DNA from: a virus
Virus record (IMG/VR): IMGVR_UViG_3300013131_000024
Location: 1-64,000 of that record
Reading direction: 5' to 3' (one strand)
Length of the DNA: 64,000 nucleotides
In this document: one piece after another, positions 42,593 through 50,067 of the stretch
Numbering within the stretch: the stretch's first letter is position 1
Layout of the letters: each line of letters begins with the position of its first letter
Translations under genes and position numbers: made by a program
The notes under the pieces: model-generated
Databases searched by the model: none
What the model saw: only the letters and a program-made list of their open reading frames with translations
Told to the model about the DNA's origin: nothing

Positions 42593-42915
42593 CAAACGCA
42601 CAAAAGTTTTTAGAAGATCTAAAGACTGGCGTACGGCACGTGGTAATCAATGACTGCTACGGCGGATTTGGATTGAGTCAACGAGCTCAGATCGAATACT
42701 GTCGCTTGGCCGGCATCGATGAAAAAGATTTCTACGATCGTGAAGTTGCTCGAGATGATCCTTACCTAATAAAAGTTGTTAAGGAATTGGGGATGGGAGC
42801 CAACGGTGCCCATGCAAATCTAAAAATCGTAGAGATCCCCGGCGATGTTGAATGGTTGATTCAAGAATATGATGGTGCAGAATGGGTAGCGGAAACGCAC
42901 AGGACCTGGACTTGA
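42589..42915 (+). CDS. conserved phage protein, unknown function
   Basis: 108 residues, with the motif VINDCYGGFGLSQRAQIEYC and a tail DVEWLIQEYDGAEWVAETHR that recur in uncharacterised proteins of many tailed phages. ATGA overlap with the gene before; overlaps the next by four. Confidence 0.65.
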   Translation: MTNAQKFLEDLKTGVRHVVINDCYGGFGLSQRAQIEYCRLAGIDEKDFYDREVARDDPYLIKVVKELGMGANGAHANLKIVEIPGDVEWLIQEYDGAEWVAETHRTWT

Positions 42916-43109
42916 TAGAATTTGAAATTGACAGGGATAGATATCAAGAACAACGTGAAATAGTGCGTTGGTGTGAACAAAATTTTGGGTTAAGTAATTA
43001 TAATCCAACAGGCGACAGAAGTTGGCATTGGGACAGCATGTTTGGCAATACTTTTTTTTATTTTAAAAAAGAAAGGGATGCGATTTTGTTTTCGCTGAAA
43101 TGGTTATGA
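42912..43109 (+). CDS. LRW-family microprotein 1
   Basis: About 65 residues. It ends FYFKKERDAILFSLKWL, the signature shared by a tandem series to 45082: a helix with WC (IVRWCEQNFG), then an aromatic strand and a closing F-x-[LM]-[KR]-W. TTG 42912 (TTGA overlap) fits the N-termini of the next two copies; an ATG at 42882 is also open. Function unknown. Confidence 0.55.
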   Translation: MIEFEIDRDRYQEQREIVRWCEQNFGLSNYNPTGDRSWHWDSMFGNTFFYFKKERDAILFSLKWL

Positions 43110-43312
43110 TTAAAATCAGTTTTGATAAATTACAACTGAAAAATAAGAAAGAAATGATAAAATGGTGCGTCCAGCGATTTGGCCATAGCGAACCTGATCC
43201 AAAAGGATTGGTAGACTCTAAACGATGGACCTACGACGTCGTTGGTTCTCGAATGTTTTTCTTTTTTAATAATGATTATGATCATGTTCTTTTTGCTCTA
43301 AGATGGATGTAG
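43106..43312 (+). CDS. LRW-family microprotein 2
   Basis: 68 residues. IKISFDKLQLKNKKEMIKWC, then MFFFFNNDYDHVLFALRWM. About a third identical by eye to its neighbours on each side. Coupled by ATGA. Confidence 0.6.
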   Translation: MIKISFDKLQLKNKKEMIKWCVQRFGHSEPDPKGLVDSKRWTYDVVGSRMFFFFNNDYDHVLFALRWM

Positions 43313-43530
43313 ATAATCGAACAATAATTAAGATATCTTTTGGCAAAGACAGATATCATGAACAAGAGGACATGATACGCTGGTGTCGAAAGAATCTCGG
43401 AACCGGCGGTTGGCAATGTTCTCTGGTCTTAGGTGATAATCGCTGGCGAGTCGATTCAATGTTTGGAAGTACCCAGTTCTGGTTTAAAGAAGAACGAGAT
43501 TATCTATTGTTTTGTCTGAGGTGGATGTGA
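43303..43530 (+). CDS. LRW-family microprotein 3
   Basis: 75 residues. IIKISFGKDRYHEQEDMIRW, then TQFWFKEERDYLLFCLRWM. The RYHEQ block matches RYQEQ in copy 1, so 1 and 3 are the closest pair. Ten-base overlap with copy 2. Confidence 0.6.
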   Translation: MDVDNRTIIKISFGKDRYHEQEDMIRWCRKNLGTGGWQCSLVLGDNRWRVDSMFGSTQFWFKEERDYLLFCLRWM

Positions 43531-43847
43531 GAGTACTTAAAAAATCAATATGGCCGCATCAGGTAAAACTTGAATCAAACAAATATCATCACGAGGATTA
43601 TTTCTTTGATCCTAGAAGTGTATGGATGGTTAGAACTAAGATGCGTAAAGTCCTGGGTTTTATGCCCCGAGAACATAGAGAATGGAATGAAGAACGAGGA
43701 TATCGCACAATGATGCATCTTGACTTCTATGATGAAAGTCAACGCACTATGTTTCTATTAAAATACGGTGATTTCATAGGCAAAGAAGATGACAACAGAT
43801 TATACTTATTACATGGTCATGCCCTGCGGCGGTATGGCCTATTATGA
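43527..43847 (+). CDS. small phage protein within the LRW array
   Basis: 106 residues from a GTG overlapping the previous stop (GTGA). Basic N-half (MRKVLGFMPREHREWNEERG) and a segment MHLDFYDESQRTMFLLKYGD that echoes the array's F.F....D...F.L pattern, but the end differs. It may be a longer, diverged member. Confidence 0.5.
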   Translation: MRVLKKSIWPHQVKLESNKYHHEDYFFDPRSVWMVRTKMRKVLGFMPREHREWNEERGYRTMMHLDFYDESQRTMFLLKYGDFIGKEDDNRLYLLHGHALRRYGLL

Positions 43848-44013
43848 TGAGCCCCGTTTCGGAATGAATTATTTTTGCGCACAGTGTGAGGCCGTGGTTG
43901 GTAGTGAGCATCAGCCGAAAAAATGCAAAAGAGAAGAGGCCAAATGGCAGTTAATGAAACTGCTAGGTGGCCGGGGTTGGGATTATTTTGCAGAACCAGA
44001 CGAGTTTTTTTGA
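43789..44013 (+). CDS. small zinc-ribbon-like protein
   Basis: 74 residues. PCGGMAYYDEPRFGMNYFCAQC followed by KKCKRE gives four Cys in a zinc-ribbon spacing. I recall the CGGMAYYDEPRFG block from other phages. It overlaps the previous gene by 59 bases, which makes the exact start uncertain (ATG 43816 is possible). Confidence 0.55.
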   Translation: MTTDYTYYMVMPCGGMAYYDEPRFGMNYFCAQCEAVVGSEHQPKKCKREEAKWQLMKLLGGRGWDYFAEPDEFF

Positions 44014-44270
44014 TGAAATTAGAACAAGAAATTGCCAACGAGTTAGCCAGTGGTATGCAGAGTGAAATGGATTTTCACATACTGTCAGACATGCTGGTAC
44101 AACTAGGATGGAAGAAAGTAGTTCTTACTAGATTTTTTAGCCGTAAACATTCTATTGACATTCTAATGTGGTGCGAAGAACATATCAAACATCCTTTTGA
44201 GCATAGAGGTACCACCTTTGTTTTTGAAAACAAAGGAGACGCTGTGAACTTTACATTAAAATGGACATAA
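44013..44270 (+). CDS. LRW-family microprotein 4
   Basis: 85 residues with a longer helical N-terminus (LEQEIANELASGMQSEMDFH), then SIDILMWCEEHIKHPF and TTFVFENKGDAVNFTLKWT. Starts inside the previous stop (TGATG). Confidence 0.6.
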   Translation: MKLEQEIANELASGMQSEMDFHILSDMLVQLGWKKVVLTRFFSRKHSIDILMWCEEHIKHPFEHRGTTFVFENKGDAVNFTLKWT

Positions 44271-44545
44271 AATATAAAATCGTAGGAGACAGAGTCGAAG
44301 AAGTTCGCGAAGTGACTGTTTATGAATTTAAAGTAGGCGATGTTGACGATCCGGAAATATACGCTGCCCAACCTATATGGGAATGGCAACAGAGTGAACG
44401 AGGACAATGGGTAATGAAAAATGCCTATGAAGTTCCTGTGTACTATCATCAGGCAGATTTTGCCGATATGGGGCATAAGTACGTTATAAGGGCAAAGTTT
44501 ATGGGACCAGCATTGACAGAATGGTTGTTAAAGTATGGCAAGTAA
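44261..44545 (+). CDS. small phage protein within the LRW array
   Basis: 94 residues with an N-terminal strand pattern (IKYKIVGDRVEEVREVTVYE) and a tail GPALTEWLLKYGK. It may be a diverged partner protein. Ten-base overlap with copy 4. Confidence 0.55.
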   Translation: MDIKYKIVGDRVEEVREVTVYEFKVGDVDDPEIYAAQPIWEWQQSERGQWVMKNAYEVPVYYHQADFADMGHKYVIRAKFMGPALTEWLLKYGK

Positions 44546-44801
44546 AGAATCTCCAAAATCATTTGCCAATATGGCCCATAAACAAGTAGGGGCAATTTTA
44601 TTGGAACACGAAAGATTGATGCAGATCCTTGAATCTTATCATGTGGTGAGATTGATCAAAGATGATGACTTTGCAGAAAAATTGACCTGGTGTATGGAGC
44701 ATTGCCAAAGTAAATTTCGAGACATAAAAGAATCTAGTTGTCGAGCTTGGTACTTTCAAAATGAACAAGACGCTACAATGTTTGCAATGCGCTGGGCATG
44801 A
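44535..44801 (+). CDS. LRW-family microprotein 5
   Basis: 88 residues. FAEKLTWCMEHCQSKF, then CRAWYFQNEQDATMFAMRWA; N-terminal helix like copy 4. Eleven-base overlap with the gene before and ATGA to the next. Confidence 0.6.
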   Translation: MASKESPKSFANMAHKQVGAILLEHERLMQILESYHVVRLIKDDDFAEKLTWCMEHCQSKFRDIKESSCRAWYFQNEQDATMFAMRWA

Positions 44802-45082
44802 GATATAATCTTAAATATCAAATATGGGTTGATGAAATGACCGAACTACCCAATACCAAAATTTATTGGATAGATACTGCTAGGCGATATGCACTATCAG
44901 CGAGAATGCGGGTCGTTTCTGCAGATAATGAAAATCATTTTGTCACAGGACTCAGCGAAAAAGACATAGATCCAATACAACAATGGTGTGAAGAACACAA
45001 CTGCGGCCGCCGATTAAGTTTTGATACTTTTCAATTTAAAAATAAAAAAGAAATTACTATGTTTCTGCTGAGGTGGGGATGA
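44798..45082 (+). CDS. LRW-family microprotein 6
   Basis: 94 residues. An extra N-terminal beta domain (YNLKYQIWVDEMTELPNTKI), then IDPIQQWCEEHNCGRR and DTFQFKNKKEITMFLLRWG. The N-domain resembles the separate gene at 44261, so copy 6 may be a fusion of the two types. Confidence 0.6.
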   Translation: MRYNLKYQIWVDEMTELPNTKIYWIDTARRYALSARMRVVSADNENHFVTGLSEKDIDPIQQWCEEHNCGRRLSFDTFQFKNKKEITMFLLRWG

Positions 45083-45204
45083 TAGCCAAAATATTAATAT
45101 ATTGTTATATAATCTTTGTAGTTCCGCCACTAGCGATAATTATGGTAGGATTGGCCTATGGCGGTGTAGTAGAAATCTCTAAATCATTGACAAAACCTCA
45201 TTGA
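45079..45204 (+). CDS. 41-residue membrane protein
   Basis: ATGA overlap. One hydrophobic segment (YCYIIFVVPPLAIIMVGLAY). Size and place resemble the membrane peptide at 41785. Confidence 0.5.
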   Translation: MIAKILIYCYIIFVVPPLAIIMVGLAYGGVVEISKSLTKPH

Positions 45205-45229
45205 CTTCTCAGGACATTGATGCTACAAT
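45201..45229 (+). promoter_or_regulatory. sigma70-type promoter
   Basis: TTGACT, 17 bases, TACAAT, overlapping the previous stop codon. Confidence 0.75.
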
Positions 45230-45290
45230 AATATATCATCAACAGACCCAGCGATATGCAGAAAATTTCAAATCGATTGATCGCTCAAAA

Positions 45291-45761
45291 ATGAAACGAG
45301 AACTAGACGAGCTGCTGTGTGAACGCTATCCTAAGATTTTTAGAGATAGACACGCTCCCATGGCAGAAACTGCTATGTGTTGGGGATTTGAATGTGGAGA
45401 TGGTTGGTTTAACATCATCGATCAGCTCTGCTCAAATATCCAGCATCATATTGATTGGAAGCAAGAGCAGAAAGAAAAGTATGAACGTGGGGAGGGCTGC
45501 TCGCAGGTCATAGCCATGCAGGTCAAAGAAAAGTTTGGTACACTGCGTTTTTATACCAGTGGCGGTGACGATACTATCTATGGTATGATCCGTATGGCTG
45601 AAAGTATGAGTGCTGTTACCTGTGAAACCTGCGGTAGTCCTGGTCAGATACGTGGACGAGGCTGGATGTATACTGCCTGCGATGCACACGCCAAAGATGA
45701 AGATCTTATCGACGAAGATCAACGCCAACAAGAAATGAAACAGTCAGGGTTAGAAGAATGA
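45291..45761 (+). CDS. conserved phage protein with Cys-rich C-terminus
   Basis: 156 residues. LCERYPKIFRDRHAPMAETA, MCWGFECGDGWFNIIDQLC and IQHHIDW form a pattern found in many phages; VTCETCGSPGQIRGRGW near the end is a zinc-ribbon half. The frame is open to 45201, but that lies in the promoter, so ATG 45291 is used. Function unknown. Confidence 0.65.
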   Translation: MKRELDELLCERYPKIFRDRHAPMAETAMCWGFECGDGWFNIIDQLCSNIQHHIDWKQEQKEKYERGEGCSQVIAMQVKEKFGTLRFYTSGGDDTIYGMIRMAESMSAVTCETCGSPGQIRGRGWMYTACDAHAKDEDLIDEDQRQQEMKQSGLEE

Positions 45762-45997
45762 ACGAACGAATCCGAGAACTTGCTGAACAGGCTGAATGGC
45801 GTTTTGCTGACCGAGCAACAGGGGAATTTTCTGAATATGATAATCGATTGAAAAAGTTCGCCGAGTTGATTGTTAATGAATGTCTTGAAGTGATTGACAG
45901 CAGAAATAGGAAGCAGTTTCATCCAACTTCTATCTGCGGTGAACTATTGTACAATGTTGCAAAAGATGTGAAACAACATTTCGGAGTTGAAGAATGA
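45758..45997 (+). CDS. MNER-cassette protein 1
   Basis: 79 residues: MNERIRELAEQAEWRF, FAELIVNECLEVID, ending HFGVEE. First of four tandem paralogues of a family common in tailed phages and never given a function. Coupled by ATGA. Confidence 0.65.
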   Translation: MNERIRELAEQAEWRFADRATGEFSEYDNRLKKFAELIVNECLEVIDSRNRKQFHPTSICGELLYNVAKDVKQHFGVEE

Positions 45998-46230
45998 ACA
46001 AACGATTACTACGCTTATTCAATGAAGCAGGATTCCATCAGCCAGAAATGGAACGATTGGGAATTGAAGACAAGTTTGAAAAATTCACCGAGTTGATTGT
46101 CAGGGAATGTATGGCAATTAACAAAGTAGAAACAATAGCCTTGGATCTACCCGATTACAATTTAGGTGTGATAGAAGGCTACAGGAGAGCCAGAGAAAAT
46201 ATCAGTATACATTTTGGAGTTGAAGAATGA
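45994..46230 (+). CDS. MNER-cassette protein 2
   Basis: 78 residues: MNKRLLRLFNEAGFHQ, FTELIVRECMAIN, ending HFGVEE. Ends and start match the other copies almost base for base, while the middle has diverged. Confidence 0.65.
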   Translation: MNKRLLRLFNEAGFHQPEMERLGIEDKFEKFTELIVRECMAINKVETIALDLPDYNLGVIEGYRRARENISIHFGVEE

Positions 46231-46460
46231 ACGAACGATTCAAGCAAATAGCCCAAGAAGTGTTTTTCGACGAATCCACTACCGGTAAGCCTGGCCAAAA
46301 GATGTATATTTTTGGTGAACTCAAGATGCAAAAGTTCGCCGAGTTGATTGTTAATGAATGTCTTGAAATCGTAGAAGATGAAGACGATGGTAGTCAGGAT
46401 ACTTTAGCAGTCCGTTGGGCCATGCACAGAATCCGTAAACATTTCGGAGTTGAAGAATGA
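46227..46460 (+). CDS. MNER-cassette protein 3
   Basis: 77 residues: MNERFKQIAQEVFFDE, FAELIVNECLEIVED, ending HFGVEE. The middle shares AELIVNECLE with copy 1. Confidence 0.65.
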   Translation: MNERFKQIAQEVFFDESTTGKPGQKMYIFGELKMQKFAELIVNECLEIVEDEDDGSQDTLAVRWAMHRIRKHFGVEE

Positions 46461-46729
46461 ATGAACGATTAAAAAAACTAATGCGGGATCATGGCGTACA
46501 CAAATACATCAGCGAGGAATGCCAAAGTCGTATTGAGTTGGTCACTAAGTTAGTAGTAGAAGAGTGCGCTCAATTATGCATGAGTCAAGCTGATCGTAGG
46601 AACATTCGAGCTGCATTTGACCTACCCGTTGAAAGTAATGTGAAGTATCCTAGTCCTGAAGATCACGGCAGTATAACTTCACAGTACGAAAGAAAATATA
46701 ATATACCACAAGCAGGAGAAGTAAATTGA
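46457..46729 (+). CDS. MNER-cassette protein 4 (diverged)
   Basis: 90 residues: MNERLKKLMRDHG, LVTKLVVEECAQLCM; the HFGVEE end is replaced by a Pro- and Tyr-rich tail. It closes the array. Overlaps the next gene by four bases. Confidence 0.6.
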   Translation: MNERLKKLMRDHGVHKYISEECQSRIELVTKLVVEECAQLCMSQADRRNIRAAFDLPVESNVKYPSPEDHGSITSQYERKYNIPQAGEVN

Positions 46730-47130
46730 AAATCGGTTTTAGTCTAGGTCGTTGTGTTCGCGATATCGTCAATGGTGAAGTCAGCATAGATGACGTGGCT
46801 TTTATTATCACTGCTACCAGTATTCACGATCGCGAACATATTGATCGTGTTATAGATGTTTACATTACAGAACCCAATTATCTCTTAGGCTTAGATTATA
46901 ATAAGTGTCTAGAAACTGCACAGGACCTGTGGGATAGTAATCGTTTGTTGCAGCCACGCAAACAAGGCCTGCATAGACACATGCAACCTGAGAACGCTGT
47001 CTGGGTTGACATCTTTCCCACGGCACTGAGCAATAACGAATCAGTTAAGAAATCGTGGGATGCATATAGATTTATGCTACATATGGTAGAGAACGTGGAT
47101 AATGAAGCCACAGAAGTTTTTAAAACATAG
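46726..47130 (+). CDS. conserved phage protein, unknown function
   Basis: 134 residues from a TTG start with AGGAG 7 bases upstream (TTGA overlap). FSLGRCVRDIVNGEVSIDDV is a pattern shared by uncharacterised proteins in many large phages. No enzyme motif. Confidence 0.65.
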   Translation: MKIGFSLGRCVRDIVNGEVSIDDVAFIITATSIHDREHIDRVIDVYITEPNYLLGLDYNKCLETAQDLWDSNRLLQPRKQGLHRHMQPENAVWVDIFPTALSNNESVKKSWDAYRFMLHMVENVDNEATEVFKT

Positions 47131-47138
47131 GAGGCAGT

Positions 47139-47327
47139 ATGGATATAAAAAATGGTTCGAGATGGGTGGGCACAGAAGGCAGGGTTTTCGTAGTAATTAA
47201 TAGAACAAACTTAGAAGGTAAAGATTGGATCTATTATAGATCAGAACAACCTGTAGATCATTTACCCGAAGAATTCAGCTGTTATGAAGAAAGTTTTCTT
47301 GGCAGATTTACACTTTTGCCAGAATGA
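47139..47327 (+). CDS. small conserved phage protein, KOW/SH3-like
   Basis: 62 residues: GSRWVGTEGRVFVVINRTNL then WIYYRSEQPV. The opening fits a small SH3-type barrel. AGGAGG is 5 bases upstream. Common in phages; role unknown. Confidence 0.6.
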   Translation: MDIKNGSRWVGTEGRVFVVINRTNLEGKDWIYYRSEQPVDHLPEEFSCYEESFLGRFTLLPE

Positions 47328-47602
47328 TAAATCTAAGATTAGAAATCCTAAATCCCTGGAGCCGAGATAGATTTAAAAATCTAGGCTCTGTTTCTGGAAA
47401 AATCACTCAAAATAAAAGTTGGGAGTTAGAACATACATTCTGCGATAGTGTAATTTTTGACATAGAATTTAAATTTACAACCAAACAGGATCATGCTGGG
47501 TTAGAGTTAGTTTTTGGCATTTTAGGCTACGAAGTTCATTTTAGGATATGCGATAACAGGCATTGGGACTATGAAAACGATCGCTGGGCAGTGTATAATT
47601 AA
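47324..47602 (+). CDS. conserved phage protein, beta-rich
   Basis: 92 residues: LRLEILNPWSRDRFKNLGSV, KSWELEHTFCDSVIFDIEFK and a tail YEVHFRICDNRHWDYENDRW. I recall this block from other phages as an uncharacterised protein. ATGA overlap with the gene before. Confidence 0.6.
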   Translation: MINLRLEILNPWSRDRFKNLGSVSGKITQNKSWELEHTFCDSVIFDIEFKFTTKQDHAGLELVFGILGYEVHFRICDNRHWDYENDRWAVYN

Positions 47603-47655
47603 CATATACTATAATTTCAGAGATGATAAGTAATAGTGAATCCAAAGGAGCTGCT

Positions 47656-48225
47656 GTGTCCAAAAAGTTCGACGATTTTAATGCCGAAGATCGCATCGAC
47701 ATCAAATTACTGGAAAATTCCATACATTTTCTCACAGGTGAAATAGACCAAGAATCTGTGGATAAATGCATCAAATGGATAACCTACGAAAATTTAGATA
47801 CTCGATCAGAAAAAATTCTTACTCTTTACATCAATTCCACAGGCGGAGATTTGTATTCTGCTTTTGCCTTGATTGATGTAATGAAAAACAGTGAACATCC
47901 TGTTAGAACTATCGCTATAGGTGCTGTGATGAGTGCGGCATTTTTGATCGCAGCATCAGGTACCAAAGGACAGAGATTCGCTGCTCGCAATGTCAGTTAT
48001 ATGTGCCACCAATTTACGGAAAATGTTGATGCCAAATATCATGATATTAAGGCCGCGATGAAAGGTAATGAAATGTGTAATGATATGATGGTTGCTGTAT
48101 TGAAGGAAGCTACGGGGTTAGCACCTAGCATTATCAAGAAAAAACTACTGCCCGCCAGTGATGTGTATCTAACTGCTGATGAAGCTGTAGAATTAAAGAT
48201 CGCTGACAATATTTTAGAAAGATAA
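47656..48225 (+). CDS. clpP: ClpP-type serine protease
   Basis: 189 residues. Ser93 in GAVMSAAFLIA, His118 in YMCHQF and Asp169 in ASDVYLTADEAVE give a complete triad; LYINSTGGDLYSAFALID is the usual substrate groove. The start is GTG 47656 with AAGGAG five bases upstream; an ATG at 47623 adds 11 residues. It could replace or join host ClpP under ClpA or ClpX, taking substrates from ClpS (29790) and from tmRNA-tagged proteins (13741). It could also act as a prohead protease, but that fold usually has other neighbours. Confidence 0.88.
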   Translation: MSKKFDDFNAEDRIDIKLLENSIHFLTGEIDQESVDKCIKWITYENLDTRSEKILTLYINSTGGDLYSAFALIDVMKNSEHPVRTIAIGAVMSAAFLIAASGTKGQRFAARNVSYMCHQFTENVDAKYHDIKAAMKGNEMCNDMMVAVLKEATGLAPSIIKKKLLPASDVYLTADEAVELKIADNILER

Positions 48226-48227
48226 AC

Positions 48228-48473
48228 ATGAGCAAAGTAATAGCCATAGACGGCAAAGCTAAAAAGGATCAAGAGCGGAAAGAATCTATGTTAGAAGTAT
48301 TGAAAGTCATAGAACAGCAGATAGAAGAAGGCAATATCAAAGAGTTCGTGGCCTGCTCTATGAACGAAGATGGCAAAGCGCAGGTGCATGCTAGCTGCTT
48401 AGATCTCGTAGGCGGCGTGGGCATGTTTGAAGTTGGCAAGCACTTACTGATCGAAAGCGACAGAATGTTGTAA
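48228..48473 (+). CDS. conserved phage protein, unknown function
   Basis: 81 residues: VLKVIEQQIEEGNIKEFVAC, then HASCLDLVGGVGMFEVGKHL. An acidic alpha/beta protein of a type frequent in phages. It lies two bases after clpP and is followed by a terminator. Confidence 0.6.
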   Translation: MSKVIAIDGKAKKDQERKESMLEVLKVIEQQIEEGNIKEFVACSMNEDGKAQVHASCLDLVGGVGMFEVGKHLLIESDRML

Positions 48474-48500
48474 AAATGCCACATTATATGGGCATTTTTT
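48472..48500 (+). terminator. intrinsic terminator
   Basis: AAAAATGCC and GGGCATTTTTT around CACATTATAT; it ends the unit that includes clpP. Confidence 0.8.
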
Positions 48501-48502
48501 CA

Positions 48503-48531
48503 TTGACAAATAAATAAACAGACAATACAAT
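48503..48531 (+). promoter_or_regulatory. sigma70-type promoter
   Basis: TTGACA, 17 bases, TACAAT. Only about 70 bases lie before the next promoter, containing the hairpin GTTG/CAAC (48551-48568), so it may make a short RNA. Confidence 0.65.
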
Positions 48532-48600
48532 AGATACATGGTTAGTTGATGTTGTTGAAAAAGCAACAGCTCTTAATTTTTCCAAAAAGAAAAATAGGGG

Positions 48601-48629
48601 TTGACAACAGAACTAAATATTTGTATACT
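48601..48629 (+). promoter_or_regulatory. sigma70-type promoter
   Basis: TTGACA, 17 bases, TATACT. Confidence 0.8.
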
Positions 48630-48680
48630 TAGATCATGCGTTGGAAATAGCGCAGAAATTTTAAAGGAAAAACAAAGCAA

Positions 48681-48821
48681 ATGAAAACAGTAGGATCGTT
48701 ATCAAGACATTATTGTATAGCCAAACAGGTAGGCATGCCCACCTCTTGGTCTGCGATTAGTCTGTTCAATAATGATCGTACACCAGAGCTATGTCAGGGG
48801 TCCATGGAGACGATGAGTTAA
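48681..48821 (+). CDS. 46-residue phage protein
   Basis: MKTVGSLSRHYCIAKQVGMP and a tail NDRTPELCQGSMETMS. AAGGA lies 13 bases upstream, longer than ideal. It is enclosed between its own promoter and a terminator, which argues it is expressed. No family known. Confidence 0.5.
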   Translation: MKTVGSLSRHYCIAKQVGMPTSWSAISLFNNDRTPELCQGSMETMS

Positions 48822-48849
48822 CGTAAAAATAACTCAAACTTCAAAAGGA

Positions 48850-48878
48850 CCCCAGGACTAAACACCCTGGGGTTTTTG
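48850..48878 (+). terminator. intrinsic terminator
   Basis: CCCCAGG and CCTGGGG around ACTAAACAC, then TTTTTG. Confidence 0.85.
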
Positions 48879-48895
48879 TTTTTATAAGGAGAACT

Positions 48896-49072
48896 ATGCA
48901 GTATAATGAAATTGAATTTGATAAGTTGAGTAAGAGAATCGTTGAACAGGCTTACGCTTCTGCTGGTCAGGTACTAGACGAAGAGCAGAAACGCAAACTT
49001 ATTCAAGATAAGTTTGACCGAGCCCGTGCCATGCACGAAGCTCAACAGAAGAGTCCAATCTACGAAGATTAA
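48896..49072 (+). CDS. 58-residue helical protein
   Basis: AAGGAGAACT before ATG. A single long charged helix is predicted (LSKRIVEQAYASAGQVLDEE, KLIQDKFDRARAMHEAQQK). It could be a small regulator. Followed by a structured noncoding stretch. Confidence 0.6.
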   Translation: MQYNEIEFDKLSKRIVEQAYASAGQVLDEEQKRKLIQDKFDRARAMHEAQQKSPIYED

Positions 49073-49250
49073 GACTCGAGTGTGGATGGGAAACGAGGTC
49101 CCAGCGACACACTGTAATAAAAACGTAAACGGGCGGCCTAGTGGATGGAATCCCTCTTGTGGGACTAAAAATACTAGCGTAATTAAGCATTCCCCATTCG
49201 CCCTGCGACGGCGTCTAAAATCATAGAGGAGAATGCTTAATTACACACTC
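49073..49250 (+). ncRNA. candidate structured RNA
   Basis: No credible gene. AGTGTG (49079) pairs with CACACT (49108), enclosing TGGGA (49087) and TCCCA (49099); TCCC (49151) pairs with GGGA (49161); and a perfect 14-bp inverted repeat GTAATTAAGCATTC (49179) and GAATGCTTAATTAC (49231) encloses a GC-rich loop. It has no T-tract, so it is not a plain terminator. Confidence 0.45.
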
Positions 49251-49278
49251 TCCTACTCCATTTGACAAGGAGGACAGG

Positions 49279-49307
49279 TTGACATAGTCTACGGAGAGTG
49301 TTATAAT
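49279..49307 (+). promoter_or_regulatory. sigma70-type promoter of the tRNA array
   Basis: TTGACA, 17 bases, TATAAT, 9 bases before the first tRNA. Confidence 0.85.
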
Positions 49308-49315
49308 ATGTCTTT

Positions 49316-49402
49316 GGAGGTGTGTGCCGAGCGGCGAAGGCAAGTGACTGTAAATCACCCACATCAGAAACACCGTAGGTTCGATTCCTACCGCCTCCAC
49401 CA
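49316..49402 (+). tRNA. tRNA-Tyr(GUA)
   Basis: GGAGGTG pairs with CGCCTCC; anticodon loop CTGTAAA; long variable arm as expected for bacterial Tyr; CCA encoded. Confidence 0.95.
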
Positions 49403-49408
49403 AAATTT

Positions 49409-49483
49409 GGTCCTATAGTTTATCGGTTAGAATAATGGCCTGTCACGCCGTAGGGACGAGTTCGATTCTCGTTGGGACCGCCA
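49409..49483 (+). tRNA. tRNA-Asp(GUC)
   Basis: GGTCCTA pairs with TGGGACC; loop CTGTCAC; discriminator G; CCA encoded. Confidence 0.95.
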
Positions 49484-49492
49484 AAGTTTTAT

Positions 49493-49570
49493 TCCGGGAT
49501 ACCGTTCTAGGTGAGGCGGGTCTGACTGTTAATCAGAAATAGATTGGTTCGAATCCAATTCCCGGAGCCA
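49493..49570 (+). tRNA. tRNA-Asn(GUU)
   Basis: TCCGGGA pairs with TCCCGGA; loop CTGTTAA; discriminator G; CCA encoded. Confidence 0.95.
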
Positions 49571-49585
49571 TTTGAAAGGTAGAGT

Positions 49586-49593
49586 GATAAATA
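49586..49593 (+). promoter_or_regulatory. late promoter motif GATAAATA
   Basis: Thirty bases before the HNH gene at 49624. Confidence 0.4.
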
Positions 49594-49623
49594 AATATGT
49601 AAAATATTTTAAGGCTCTACCAT

Positions 49624-50067
49624 ATGAATTATAAGGGAACAAAAGACAAGACTTATGTCTGTCAGCATTGTAAAACAGAGTTTGGTTTTAAAGGTTATAG
49701 TAGCAATCATAAATTTTGCAGTTTAGATTGTTCTTATGCTTATCAATCAGCTCGAAAAGAAAGTTTAAAAGAGCATCGATATCAAAAATGGTTATCCGGA
49801 AAAGATATTGGTGTTAAAAATCCTCGTAAATTAATTAGAGATTTTTTAATTATACGCGATGGATATAGATGTAGTTGTTGTGGAATTGATAGTTGGAATG
49901 GTAAAGAAATAACACTCTGGACAGATCATATCGACGGAGATGCTACTAATAATCACCCAACTAACTTTAGATTAATCTGTCCTAACTGCGATAGCCAATC
50001 AGATACGTTTGGCGGCAAAAATTACGGTAAAGGAAGAAAATCTAGAGGTTTACCACAATATGGTTAA
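49624..50067 (+). CDS. HNH endonuclease with zinc ribbon
   Basis: 147 residues. An N-terminal Cys4 zinc finger (YVCQHCKTEFGF, KFCSLDCSYAY), then an HNH core (YRCSCCGIDSWNGKEITLWT, DHIDGDATNNHPTNFRLICP). A free-standing mobile endonuclease between tRNA-Asn and tRNA-Glu. Its entry did not damage either tRNA. Confidence 0.85.
   Translation: MNYKGTKDKTYVCQHCKTEFGFKGYSSNHKFCSLDCSYAYQSARKESLKEHRYQKWLSGKDIGVKNPRKLIRDFLIIRDGYRCSCCGIDSWNGKEITLWTDHIDGDATNNHPTNFRLICPNCDSQSDTFGGKNYGKGRKSRGLPQYG

Noticed and set aside
45201-45290. Upstream start for the gene at 45291
   Set aside because: The -35 and -10 of a good promoter (45201-45229) lie in that stretch, so it cannot be translated from this transcript.
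48532-48600. Possible small RNA between two promoters
   Set aside because: Only a four-pair hairpin and a weak T-tract; too little to call.
49014-49226. Plus-strand ORF of 70 codons across 49014-49226
   Set aside because: It overlaps the 58-residue gene in another frame and runs through strong hairpins; sequence is not protein-like.
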